Source: Nemertoderma westbladi
Lineage: Eukaryota; Xenacoelomorpha; Nemertodermatida; Nemertodermatidae
Assembly: GCA_032718475.1 (NCBI GenBank)
Contig: JAUCBJ010003449.1
Span: 1-23,242, forward strand
Length of the DNA: 23,242 bases
Direction: 5' to 3'
A program made the position numbers and the translations under genes. Of this stretch, positions 1-9,655 are shown in pieces (the first letter of the stretch is position 1; every line of letters starts with the position of its first letter). A model generated the notes under the pieces. The model was not told where the DNA came from, did no database searches, and saw only the letters and a program-made list of their open reading frames with translations.

Positions 1-149
1 CAGATAATACCAAAACAGTGGGGTCCCCAATGCGACAGGTTGAACTGACCACCATGGCAGAAGTTAAAGAGCACCGAATGCTTACAAGAAAGACTGGCGA
101 GGTCTGATTAATGATACAGGAGCATTAGATAAAACTGAGTAAATCACCA

Positions 150-310
150 ACCACATCATCCGTTGCCACTTGTCATGTTCTGGTAGAGGTGGTTTTGAAT
201 TTCCGATTGTGTGCTATTCCCCACTAGTGTTGCCCCAGTAGAAGAAATAGAAAAGTTCTACCAGAATCTACAAGCAGCTACTAATGGAGTGGATTATCAT
301 TCATTTTTAT
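150..310 (+). mobile_element. LINE endonuclease-region relic, copy 1
   Basis: Translation of 226-330 on the plus strand gives a short stretch reading APVEEIEKFYQNLQAAT before a stop. This resembles the part of APE-type LINE endonucleases where a YAPT-like motif is followed by acidic residues and an FY..L motif. The same DNA occurs again at about 1570-1710 in the same orientation, which fits an interspersed repeat. No reading frame survives on either side. The family assignment rests on a short match from memory, so confidence is modest. Confidence 0.4.
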
Positions 311-448
311 CTTTCCTACTTCTACTATAATCGGCCTGCTGCATTGAAACTGTACATTGAGATGCTATGCGAGTAACAAAAATATTATGAAACCACCATG
401 CAATCCACAATAGGCATGGCAAGCCAAATGTAGAGTCCAGAATTCTAT

Positions 449-850
449 GCCGGCTTCTCAACAAAGTTAAACTGCCACATCTCCATATTGTGTATTGTCC
501 TGACTTTCGTGAGATTATCTGCATCTTCAAGGCCAGTGTCCTTTAGGAAGCTTCTCATGAAAGTCATGGGCTGTCCACCATGCTTAATTTCTCCATGGGG
601 CTGCCAAAGCGCAAGATTGTGTGCACAGGCTGGTACTCACAGTGAAAACAATGTCCTACAAAGCGGAGGCAGCAGCTTTGTTCTAGTGTCAAGCTTGGGG
701 AAACCAATGAGACACTTTCAATGTTATATAGTGTCTGGTTGGAGATGTGTGCAGTGCATTGCACTTGACACAGTAAACCAGACGTATCATTCTTGTGAAT
801 GTGCCATCCAGAGATCTGGAGTCCTCAGCAGTCCAGCATGGACTCACCTT
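449..850 (-). mobile_element. LINE ORF2 C-terminal relic, copy 1
   Basis: Read on the minus strand, from the high coordinate down, the pieces are LDGTFTRMIR, CLRFVGHCF, LALWQPHGEIKHGGQP, MTFMRSFLKDTGLEDADNL and a tryptophan-containing end. This order (LDG.YTRMLR, LRF.GH, W.P, kDtGL...dL, W) is the usual C-terminal tail of many animal LINE reverse transcriptase proteins. The reading needs a frame change near 740 and has stops, so it is a dead fragment. A second copy lies at 9041-9360 in the same orientation, and their nucleotide match is strongest around 515-590. The plus-strand open frame over this stretch is a shadow. Confidence 0.65.
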
Positions 851-1498
851 GTCATGTTGGGGAACCGTCTGTGAGGGTGTTAAACTGAGGTGAGTCTAGT
901 AACTAGCCTAAAATTCACCAATGGCCTGGTTGGACGGGGTGGAACATGAGAGTAGCCTCCAACTCCAGAATTCCTCTCCCCTTCTCAATCTGGCCTCCAT
1001 GGTGACACATTTTTTGCCAGAAAGGTCATCAGGAAAGGGACTCACAGAATTGTTTGCCATTCTCTCTCCAGTAGGGGGTGAGACAGGCAGCCAATCAGGA
1101 GATAATTGATGCCTGCGAGGCCAGTTGTGTACAGTAATTCCACTGGCATCTCTAGTGGCCGGACCTCTGCATTATTAATGTAATCCATAGTCGGCGTTGG
1201 GGTGCTTTTTTGCTGAGTCAGCTCTCGGGGCAAATACCACACCATGGTTTGCCATTCCACAGGGTGCGTGTCACTCAAACTGGACATCAGAACACTCTAC
1301 TGCTGACCAGCCATTGGTATATCACCAACTGTCTGGTCAGGCCATATACCCCTGCAGCCAAGTATATTGGTCCTTAATCCAGGACCAGAGGCGTTCCTAT
1401 CCCAGAATGAAGGGGGTCCTAGTTACAGGACCAGACTAAGAGGGTCTATGCAGCCACATGTGGCACCTCCTTTATTTTGCATGGAGCTGGCAAGTTTT
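851..1498. other. No recognisable gene
   Basis: Short open frames occur on both strands (for example 921-1109 plus and 1042-1287 minus), but none shows a domain, a compositional bias or a partner exon that I recognise. The stretch lies between two LINE fragments and is probably decayed repeat DNA. That last point is inference. Confidence 0.4.
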
Positions 1499-1562
1499 CT
1501 TGATCAATGACCTAATTGATCAATTGATTGATCAAATTAATTGATTGATTGATTGATCAAAT
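1499..1562. repeat. Degenerate (TGAT)n / TTGATCAA simple repeat
   Basis: The stretch is made of repeated TGAT and TTGATCAA-type words and is partly self-complementary. A TTTTCTTGATCAATGACC word occurs on both sides of the array (about 1494 and 1565), so the array either expanded within that word or the flank was duplicated with it. Confidence 0.7.
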
Positions 1563-1564
1563 CA

Positions 1565-1710
1565 GTTTTCTTGATCAATGACCAATACCTGACCTGACTA
1601 ACCACATCATTGCTATTCACCTAAGTGCCCCAGTAAAGGTGGTGGAAAATTTCTACCAGAATCTACAAGCAGCTACTAATTGAGTGGATTGGCATTCATT
1701 CTTATCTTAC
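1565..1710 (+). mobile_element. LINE endonuclease-region relic, copy 2
   Basis: This is a second copy of the 150-310 element in the same orientation. The word TTCTACCAGAATCTACAAGC is identical in both, and similarity continues through the next roughly 45 bases. It reads SAPVKVVENFYQNLQAAT and then stops. The two copies differ by several substitutions and short indels, which suggests independent old insertions or an old local duplication. Confidence 0.4.
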
Positions 1711-2280
1711 CTGAGTGACTAATGCAAGTCTACATCGGTCCTCAACATCGCCATGGGTATACAGCGATAGTGTTAACCGAAATTCAATCCATTTTCAGGT
1801 TTTAATATCTGGAATAATGGTTTGTAGACTAAAATGAAATGGACTGGGACACAGTTCAAGAAGAGCCTTGGAAAGTAGTGGACTCATACTATACCCAATA
1901 GTCTTAAGTCCAAGATAGTCCATATTCTGCTCTCCGCTAGCAGACGACACTATCTGACTTTTAGTAAAAAAAATAGGTTTACTTGTAATTTTTCTTATAT
2001 TCTTATCAAAAGAGTTCTAAATTAACAGTCCTTGTACTGCAAATGAATGCGATTGGTCATATACTTTGAGACGAATTAGTGGTAGTCAATTGAATAACTA
2101 TGAGGTCCAACAATAAATATATTATTTAATAAATATTCAAAATTAACAATAAATAATAAATATTATTATTAAAATATATTCAAAAATTTAATCACAGATA
2201 TTTTTGTGCAATTTTGGAAGATTAGTTTTGAAAACAGCAAAATACCGCAAATTAAACAATCAACATAGCTTACAAATCAC
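1711..2280. other. AT-rich non-coding DNA downstream of the transporter copy
   Basis: No supported coding sequence. The stretch ends in AT-rich DNA with many AATAAA-like and TTATT words (2110-2180). About 60-80 bases beside the transporter stop codon (2215-2280) resemble the 3' flank of the other transporter copy, so the duplication extends a little beyond the coding region. Confidence 0.5.
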
Positions 2281-3586
2281 CTAGCCAACGCGACATCTAA
2301 AAGCAAACACAGCCACCAAAGAGAAAATGAAAGGCAACCCCAACAAACTGAGAAGCGAAGAAGCTGCTTGCATTCCAAAGTAGTCGTTGAGAAAGCCACC
2401 AAAAATTGGGCCAATAATTATTCCAATTGAATGAGATATTCGTAACATTTGTTGGATAAGAGATCTTGTGTCAACATTGTCTGGATAGCCACAAACGTTC
2501 ACAGCCAGTCGCGCTTGCGTTTCTACTGCAGGGGTCATGAAAAATCCTGTACCAAATCCAAATAGTGCAAATCCAGTGATAGAGACGGTAAGATTATGAG
2601 GTAAACCTAGAAGTTCTGTGGGTCCTATTAGTTGCATTGCTGATGCTACTACCATTATACCGAATACGGTTGGTAAGATAGTCTTCAATTTCTTCATCAT
2701 TAAACTTATTAATATACCTGTGAAGGAATTGACACTAGGAAATATCATATAAATACGACCAATATTGTACTGGTTCACATTGTATGTGTGATAAATGAAG
2801 GCAGCATAGTTTGTAACTGTAAATGATGCAAGTATTGCCCAATACATGTGCGAAATAAATATAAGCGTTATTGCTGGATTCTTCAGAAGTCGAAGGTAAG
2901 TAGGTCTGACTTCTTGAGATTCACATCTGTCATGAATGTATGCTGGTGACTCTATCCAGCAGTAAAAGACGATAACCATAAACATTAAACCTGATATTAT
3001 AAATGGAAATTCAAAACCCAAAGCAGCAAAAACTGTGGATCCAAAAACCGCTGCTACCAAGTTTCCCAGCCCGCCACTAATAATTGCCACACTGGCTAAT
3101 AAAGTTCTTTGTGTCGGCCATAATTCCATCAATAGACCAAATGAATACATATAACTGATGTTGAGTCCAACAGCTTCGATGATACGAAGTGAAAAACAAG
3201 CAAATATATATAATCCATTTCTATTATTAGGAATATATTCCACAAACCCAAATGCTAACTGGGAAACAGCCCCAATAATACCGAATAGGCCCAAAGAGAT
3301 ATGAGTTCCCCAGTTGTTGATAGAATGAGGACAAGTGATGTATATTACAAGTCTTACAGCAGCAAACATAGACAGTAATGCACCAATCAAAGTCTTTGAC
3401 CAATCTCGTTCTTCAACAACAATTGGGAAGAAGGTCTCTAATAGATTATGACACCAACCTGGTGTCATTTGATACACCAACAACATGGCGACTAACAGGT
3501 AGTCTCCAGCCTTTTTGATGGCCAGTATTATTTGCAATATTTTTATTCATTGAACTTGAAGTTATGGGAGCCGCTTCGTCTGTCAT
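2281..3586 (-). pseudogene. MFS transporter, SLC18B1/VMAT-like, copy A; frameshifted near the N-terminus
   Basis: This encodes an intronless, roughly 430-residue major facilitator superfamily transporter with many hydrophobic segments. The pattern LRIIEAVG...YSFGLLMELWP, then PFIISGLM, then a late HSIGIIIGPIFGGFLND segment, resembles the vesicular amine/polyamine (SLC18B1-like) branch. The substrate cannot be told from sequence; monocarboxylate-type MFS is an alternative. By alignment to copy B the start is the ATG at 3586 (MTDEA...). A 2-base deletion between 3500 and 3501 puts those first residues out of frame with the rest. From the ATG at 3486 to the stop at 2281 the frame is open and would give a protein lacking the N-terminal tail and the start of the first membrane segment. 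The upstream in-frame TTG at 3537 is not a plausible animal start. The copy is a pseudogene, a shortened gene or an assembly error. Confidence 0.75.
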
Positions 3587-4240
3587 CTCTTCTATGTTCA
3601 ATTCAATCCAGTTTAAGAATAGGCAAGATTAACAAAACAAAAATGTTATGGGCACCTCACCTAACACATTGATTCAGTTATAGATAAGGATGGATGTACA
3701 TATAATATATGGATAGACATATATGGCAGTATAAAGTGCGTGGTAGATACTGTAGATAGCAGTGGTAAGTAAGTGCCACAGTGGTAAGTGAATTATTTTC
3801 ATATGTAGCCTTCAAATTGCCAACAAACCGTCCAACATTCAGACCGAGAGACAGATAACGATATAAACAGCGGTTCCATTAAGATAGAAGCTCGCTTACT
3901 TGCTTTTGCTTAAACTTTCTTTGATGCTCACCCTATAGTCGTTTTGTAATTGAAAATACCGTAAACATAATATTTAATTACTACTCGTACCTCGTTTAAA
4001 TGTGGTTGTTGTGCAAGGACATCAGTTGGCTTGAGACTAACAAGCTTTGGAAAACTGATATGTTATGATAACTTGTAGATTTTTTGTTAGAACAAGCTGA
4101 CATGCAGTTGTGGGTACCAGTAGTGCCCATTTCTTGCCAGTAAAATAGATAAGTTCAATTAATCAATTATATTAATCATTTAAAATGACATTTACAGTTC
4201 TAGTAAGTAACATGGTTAAAAATGCACATATAGCATATTT
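3587..4240. other. Spacer between the divergent transporter copies, left part
   Basis: No supported gene. This is the 5' flank of transporter copy A and would carry its promoter if transcribed. The bases just upstream of both start codons are alike (GAACATAG...AGATGACAG), so the duplication includes at least part of the 5' UTR. A short internal repeat of AGTGGTAAGTGA-type words lies at 3750-3790. Confidence 0.4.
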
Positions 4241-4299
4241 TACAAATTGTTATTGCAAGCTCATAATGAGGCACAGTGTCTGTTCCTATCTTTTTGCAA

Positions 4300-4444
4300 T
4301 CTGATTGCTGTTGACTGCAGTCCTATCCAAGAAGTAACTAATACAAAGTGTTCGAAAGGTGTTGATGATTGCTATAAGGTCTGTATGAAGTCGATTTGTA
4401 ATGATCTCGCTTACTATAGGAGTGACTATGATTTATGGTTTTAG
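4300..4444 (+). CDS. Possible terminal exon of a small cysteine-rich peptide
   Basis: An open frame ends at the stop at 4444 and reads SPIQEVTNTKCSKGVDDC and then YKVCMKSIC, with cysteines spaced C-x5-C-x3-C-x4-C and a hydrophilic, tyrosine-rich tail. The pyrimidine-rich stretch TTGCTGTTGACTGCAG just before about 4320 would serve as a 3' splice site. AATAAA signals follow about 115 bases after the stop. These three features together fit a last exon. I find no matching first exon with a signal peptide upstream, and the frame is short enough to arise by chance, so this is tentative. I recognise no family. Confidence 0.25.
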
Positions 4445-4558
4445 AACTGTCAGACAGTATTTTTCAATAGAATTTGCTTGATCAAGACGTGTAAGGAGAA
4501 TCAAGGTTCTACAATGGTGACTTAGGACATTGCATTTTAGAATGAACCGTCTTTATAG

Positions 4559-4582
4559 AATAAATAAATATAAAATAAATTT
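4559..4582 (+). promoter_or_regulatory. Clustered AATAAA polyadenylation-type signals
   Basis: Overlapping AATAAA words lie about 115 bases after the stop of the candidate cysteine-rich exon. In DNA this AT-rich they can arise by chance, so they support the exon only weakly. Confidence 0.25.
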
Positions 4583-4670
4583 CAATTCAGCTATCAATTT
4601 GTTAATAAACTATCTACTAAGTACTCTTAAGCAAAGTAGATCTTATACTTAATAATAACGTTATTTACCA

Positions 4671-4832
4671 TAAAATGTATACAGTAGTATTATCATATTA
4701 TGTGATCTCATATTTATTAATAATATGAGATCACTCATATTGAATGTTGTTCACAATGTTGTTTTACATAAAATATATACAATACAGTAGTATTACCATA
4801 TTATTATGGGATCTCATATTTATTAATAATGT
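4671..4832. repeat. Local imperfect duplication, about 100-bp period, containing a hairpin
   Basis: A block with the order CATAAAAT.TATACA, CAGTAGTATTA, CATATTAT and ATCTCATATTTATTAATAAT appears at about 4671-4726 and again at about 4768-4830. The copies differ by a few substitutions and small indels. Only the first copy carries the perfect inverted repeat at 4702-4734. Confidence 0.65.
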
Positions 4833-5773
4833 TGTTTTCCATATGGTCTATCTTATGGTTTGGAATCAGTAATGAGATAAATCAAAGGGTTCAATTACAA
4901 TATAGCATTTGGTAGAGAACAGGAACAGCCATATGCCATGAATAATTTTAAAGATACAATTTATTCCATAAACTTATTGGTACAAAAGGATAATAATTGT
5001 ACAAATGATATATTTCTTCTAACATAGTTCCTTCTACATTCTATACCTTTTACATTATATAGTATACAGCAAAGTAATAAAAATAAATAAACTAGCTTTG
5101 TTATTAACAAAATAATAAGAAGTAATTCACTACCTGATCTATTATTCAAAAATGCCCACATCACAGGTACTTTCCGCCATTAGTATCTTTGACAACATTA
5201 TTCTCGAATATATCTGGATTGGATCCGACCGTTTCCTCCTCGCAACTGTTGGAGTTTGCTAGCTCCTCCTTCTCAGTATGGCTTACCCAGTATGAAAGGA
5301 TTACAACTCTCCATGACACTTATAACTCCTATAGAATAATATGCAACGAAGGTGCGGTGACCATTCTACTAGAATCACTAGAAAGGCCAATGTGTCATTT
5401 TTGACACAAATCCGACTTTGACCGTGCCCCACACATGTAATCGTGAGGGTCTACATTTTCCGAAGTCTTACTACTTTATAAAGTTCTATAAGCTCATGGA
5501 GTTAAATTTTTTTACACCAATCCCTTCTATGAAAATTTTAAGAAGTTACTAGAAAGGCCAGATTTGTTTCCGGTTTGAATCAGGTTTGATTCCAGAAGGA
5601 CAAATTATGTCCAATTAAATTGCACAAATAAATACAAACTTTCACGCAATACCATTTTATACTCTAACTATTTTACAACTAAATGTTTTACATTTCATTT
5701 GATATTTCATTATTTGGATGACTCTAATATTTTCAATATTTTATAATAAAGGGAAGTAGCACGACACCCCAGA
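4833..5773. other. Spacer, no recognisable gene
   Basis: Short open frames occur (4961-5164 minus, 5189-5404 plus) without recognisable domains. The words CACTAGAAAGGCCA (about 5378) and TACTAGAAAGGCCAGA (about 5548) are related and may mark an old repeat. Nothing else stands out. Confidence 0.35.
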
Positions 5774-5774
5774 G

Positions 5775-6085
5775 TGCCGAATATTGAACTAAGAGGTGGA
5801 GTTACTGGTAGTCTATCAAATGCGAACGTGCTTCGGCAGTCAGGGGGCATGAATAGAATATATGACTATCTTTCTGTGGTGAACCACATGAGCAGTCTGT
5901 GTTCTCTCGGTATTCTTGACCAGCGACCAATCTCCATCAGCAATCTGTGTGAGCTTAGTCTTGTCCTTGTGTAAGCCACCCGAATGGCCCATAAACTGAA
6001 AGTAGAACTGGACGTTGGAGCCCAGTTGACTAATGAGTATGTGCATGTGACAATGCATCAATTCAAAATGAACCACACCTGTCAC
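5775..6085 (-). mobile_element. Possible retroelement relic (C-terminal CCHC region)
   Basis: Minus-strand translation in two frames gives a GHSGGLHKDKTKLTQIADG stretch and then CSCGSPQKDSHIFYSCPLT. The order GHS.L..dK..l...D followed by C.CG...sHI...CPL resembles the tail that follows RNase H in many animal retroelements. The two parts are in different frames, and a stop follows. This is a low-confidence reading of a decayed fragment. Confidence 0.3.
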
Positions 6086-6518
6086 ACTTGCTTACCTGTC
6101 CAATGTCTGAAAGCCTTCAATATAACTACACATCTCTAGATTTTTCGAGCTCTGTTAAAATGTTTCAGGATAAGGATTTAAAGAACCTATGCAGTTATAT
6201 TTCAGATATTGTGAGGCTATTCGAGTGAAATATTAATAGTATTTTATTCTTAGTATACATTGCTTATATTAATTGTTTTGAATATATTTTGAATTTAATA
6301 ATAGGCTGGACGGACCAATCAACCGTTCCACTACTACTACTTGATTTCGAAATTAAATATTCATATATATTAGGACTTTGGAATAGACTATGCTTTGCCA
6401 TGTCCTTTCAAACTTACTTATTTAAAACTGATTTGTCAGGTGTCTGCAACATATCTGTTTTGTCAATTATGTATATTTTATGCTGGGCGCTATCCGTGCA
6501 CTGAAAAGAACATAGGAG
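6086..6518. other. 5' flank of transporter copy B
   Basis: AT-rich DNA with no supported gene. The open frame at 6289-6504 has no recognisable domain. The last bases before 6519 match the 5' flank of copy A. Confidence 0.4.
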
Positions 6519-7833
6519 ATGACAGACGAAGCAACTCCCATAACTTCAAGTTTAACGATTAAAAGTCAGGAAAATATATCTGGCCATCGAAAGGGCTGGA
6601 GACTTTACCTGTTAGTCGCCATGTTGTTGGTGTATCAAATCATACCAGGTTGGTGTCATAATCTATTAGAGACCTTCTTCCCAATTGTTGTTGAAGAACG
6701 ATATTGGTCAAAGACTTTGATTGGTGCATTACTGTCTATGTTTGCTGCTGTTAGACTTATAATATACATCACTTGTCCTCATTCTATAAACAACTGGGGA
6801 ACTCGTATTTCTTTGGGCCTATTCGGTATTATTGGGGCTGTTTCCCAGTTAGCATTTGGGTTTGTAGAATATATTCCTAATCATAAAAATGGATCATATA
6901 TATTTGCTTGTTTTACACTGCGTATCATCGAAGCTGTTGGACTAAACATCAGTTATATGTATTCATTTGGTCTATTGATGGAATTGTGGCCGACACAAAG
7001 AACTTTATTAGCCAGTGTGGCAATTATTGTTGCCGGAATGGTAAACATGGTTGCGCCTGTTTTTGGTTCTACCGTTTTTGCTGATTTGGGTTTTAAATTC
7101 CCATTTATAATATCGGGTTTAATGTTCCTTGTTATTGTCTTTTACTGCTGGATAGAGTCACCAGCATACATTCGTGACAGATGTGAATCTCAAGAAGCCA
7201 GACCAACTTATCTTGGGGTTCTGAAGAATCCAGCAATAACGCTTATATTTATTTCGCATACGTATTGGGCAATACTTGCATCATTTACAGTTACAAACTA
7301 TGCTGCCTTCATTTATCACACATACAATGTGAACCAGTATAATATGATATTTATATGATATTTATATGATATTTCCTAGTCTTCAATCCTCCATAGGTTT
7401 AATAATAAGTTTATTGATGAAGAAATTGAAGACTATCTTACCAACCGTATTTGGTATAATGGTAGTAGCATTAGCAATGCAACTAATAGGACCCACAGAA
7501 CTTCTAGGTTTACCTCATGATCTTACCGTCTCTATCACCGGATGTGTACTCTTTGGATTTGGTACAGGATTATACCTGACCCCTGCACTGGAAACGCAAA
7601 CGCAACTGGCTGTGAATGTTTGTGGCTACCCAGACAATGTCGATACAAGATCTCTTCTCCAACAAATGTTGCGAATGTCGCATTCAATTGGAATAATTAT
7701 AGGTACCATTTTTGGTGGCTTTCTCAACGACTACTTTGGATTGCAAGCAGCTTCTTCACTTCTCAGTTTGTTGGGGTTGCCTTTCATTTTCTCTTTGGTG
7801 GCTGTGTTTGCTTTTAGATGTCGCATTGGCTAG
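6519..7833 (+). pseudogene. MFS transporter, SLC18B1/VMAT-like, copy B; frameshifted mid-protein
   Basis: This is the inverted partner of copy A, about 90% identical in protein, with an intact N-terminus from the ATG at 6519 (MTDEATPITSS...). The frame runs 279 residues through roughly the first half of the transporter plus the loop after it. It then breaks inside an 11-base word, ATATGATATTT, present three times in tandem at about 7343-7375. Compared with copy A this region is 7 bases longer, which shifts the frame and brings in a stop near 7357. The downstream half (from about 7366, MIFPSLQSS... to the stop at 7833) continues open in the new frame. Slippage at the short repeat is the likely cause. 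No splice signals remove the insertion cleanly. A truncated six-helix protein is possible but unlikely to transport. Confidence 0.75.
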
Positions 7834-8577
7834 GTGAATTGTAAGCTATGTTAATTGGTGGTATTTGGCTATTTGAATACTAATATTATTTATCATTTCT
7901 ATTTAGATATTTCTAAAAAAATTATATTTAATATTCTGGCATTTAAGTATGCAGAGACAAAACTAACACAACAATTAACACAGGATTAAACTCTATGGGA
8001 AAAATTAAATGTCTGGCAATTTCTTTGCAAAGGCATTCCAGCGACGCTACTAAACCAGATTATAACGCAGTTCCTGGTACCTTTCATATTTAATAATGTT
8101 TTACATTGTCTTTGTTTCCTGTATGTTAAATTAAATAAAATTATGCTTATTCACCATCACCATTATATTATGTATTATGTTTTATATTATGTTTCAGCAG
8201 TGTATATTGGACAATAATAATGGCTCAACGTGAGCATATGTTGTGGTATAATTGAATTGTTCTTCCATTTAATTAGTGCCACTGGAAAGAAAAAAAAGAA
8301 AGAACAAGGCAACATTTTTTTTTGAAGTGTCTGATACTGTGTTGAGTACAGTGTACTGAGGCAACTGGAAGAATTTTGCATTGATCAGTGATCGTACTAT
8401 TCAGGATTGTAAGAGTTTTTTTAATTTACAGTTACTAGGGTTACCATAATATTGAATAATCTAGAGGATTATTTATTTTACTGTCACATTCAGTGGAATG
8501 AGTCCAACCTCTTTTGACAGTAATAGTAGAAGCGCTTTCCAGTGATGGATTCGATATAAAACAACACAAAGGCAAAA
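7834..8577. other. 3' flank of transporter copy B; no gene
   Basis: The first roughly 60-100 bases resemble the 3' flank of copy A. An AATAAA lies at 8134-8139, about 300 bases after the stop, and could be the copy B polyadenylation signal. The rest is AT-rich with no supported coding sequence. Confidence 0.4.
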
Positions 8578-8892
8578 TTGCGAAACCTAGACCCGCCAAG
8601 AGCGCCGTCCTCTGTGGAGACACAGGGAGCTAGACCAGAGAAGGGCGATTCGAAGGCGCCGTCTCACACCAACCTGGACACTTGCGAATCCCCTCTCGTT
8701 CATGCTTTCACGTTTAGCCACCAAGACCACGGCAATGTGGTGTATCAAGATCTGGGCCTCTTGGCACCAGACACCATCGGTTGTTCCTACGAGGGGGGAG
8801 AAAGTCATCCCCTTTTCCTCACATACTGTATACAGCGACACCGTTCATCCAGTAGAGATTCGGTGGTGGTGTTTTCTAACCAAAACAATTAA
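8578..8892 (+). other. GC-rich island open on both strands; unidentified
   Basis: About 300 bases are clearly richer in G and C than their surroundings and lack stops in one frame on each strand (8578-8892 plus, 104 residues; 8587-8841 minus, 84 residues). The plus reading is hydrophilic (RNLDPPRAPSSVETQ...); the minus reading is rich in arginine. I recognise neither. Abrupt composition edges suggest an inserted retroelement or processed-gene fragment. The lack of stops could simply reflect GC richness. Confidence 0.3.
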
Positions 8893-8913
8893 CTATTAAT
8901 TATTTCACGTCTG

Positions 8914-8985
8914 GTCAATTTGCGCTGAGGATCACTATTTTCATTTGCGCTCAATGTGCGCCACTATCCGATTATGTGATATAAT
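8914..8985. repeat. Dispersed repeat, copy 1 of 2
   Basis: The order CAATTTGCGCTG.GGATCACT, TTTTCA and CAATGTGCGCCACT is found again in the same orientation at 13131-13200. The copies are diverged but collinear over about 70 bases. The family is unknown. Confidence 0.6.
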
Positions 8986-9040
8986 ACTACTGTACTACTA
9001 CAAGGATCGGTATGCTGCATTGCAGCTGCATTGTTAAGAT

Positions 9041-9360
9041 TGCTGTGCCGGCTTGCGGACAAAATTGCGCCACCACAACTCCCTATCACTCATGACATTT
9101 GCTAGATCATCCGCATCTTCAAGGCCAGTGTCCTTTAAGATGCATCTCAAGAAAGTCATGGGCTGTCCACCATGCTTATTCACTCCAAGAGGCTGCCAAA
9201 GCTCAAGATTATGCACTGGCTGGTCCTCACGGCGAATACAAGCAAGCAAACAGTCGGCCGAAGCTGGAGGCGACCTGAAGGCTCCTTTTTGATAGCTGCT
9301 ACCCGAGGGTAGGGGTGGGCGCTACTCCTATCCCGGCGAAAACAATGTCCTGCAAATGTA
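9041..9360 (-). mobile_element. LINE ORF2 C-terminal relic, copy 2
   Basis: The minus strand reads DQPVHNLELWQPLGVNKHGG, MTFLRCILKDTGLEDADDL and SDRELWWRNFV, followed by a stop. This is the typical end of a LINE reverse transcriptase protein. It is better preserved than the copy at 449-850. It carries about 85 extra bases around 9235-9330, where copy 1 is shorter. Everything upstream in the element (endonuclease, reverse transcriptase) is missing, as expected for a 5'-truncated insertion. Confidence 0.65.
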
Positions 9361-9479
9361 TTAGGATAGTATTATGATGATTTATGATTATTATTCATTA
9401 TGACATTATTTATATGATGTATTAGGCCTAGGAACAGGCCAGAATATGTAGTGAATAGAAATTATGGTCTCTAAAAAAA

Positions 9480-9655
9480 ACTCATTGGGCAAGTGACTTA
9501 TTCTGTAAGTCGAATATTGGGCAAGTGAACTATTGGTAAAGCGACCTACTTTCGGTTAAAAATGAAATATATTGGACAAGTGACCTAAAATATATTTGTT
9601 TTAATGGGTAAGTGACATATTGGGGAAGTGTCCTATGGGGCAAGTGACTGCATCC
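9480..9655. repeat. Degenerate array of a TTGGGCAAGTGAC(C/T)TATT-like word
   Basis: Six to seven variants of the word occur, at about 9487, 9516, 9535 (weak), 9571, 9603, 9622 and 9638, all in the same direction and spaced 16-36 bases apart. The intervening DNA is not similar. Spacing and sequence are irregular, so this is either a very old minisatellite or a cluster of related sites. Confidence 0.6.

Noticed and set aside
488-874. Plus-strand 128-residue open frame
   Set aside because: It is the antisense shadow of the LINE tail, which reads sensibly on the minus strand. The same holds for 9053-9292.
1042-1287. Minus-strand 81-residue open frame as a gene
   Set aside because: No domain, no splice partner and no similarity that I recognise. 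It lies in a cluster of decayed repeats.
3484-3537. Start of transporter copy A at the TTG at 3537
   Set aside because: TTG is not a normal animal start codon. Alignment with copy B places the true ancestral start at 3586 in another frame, so these residues are an out-of-frame reading.
7340-7380. An intron explaining the frame break in transporter copy B
   Set aside because: The interruption is a net 7-bp gain made of tandem 11-bp words. It has no GT-AG pair and is far too short for an intron.
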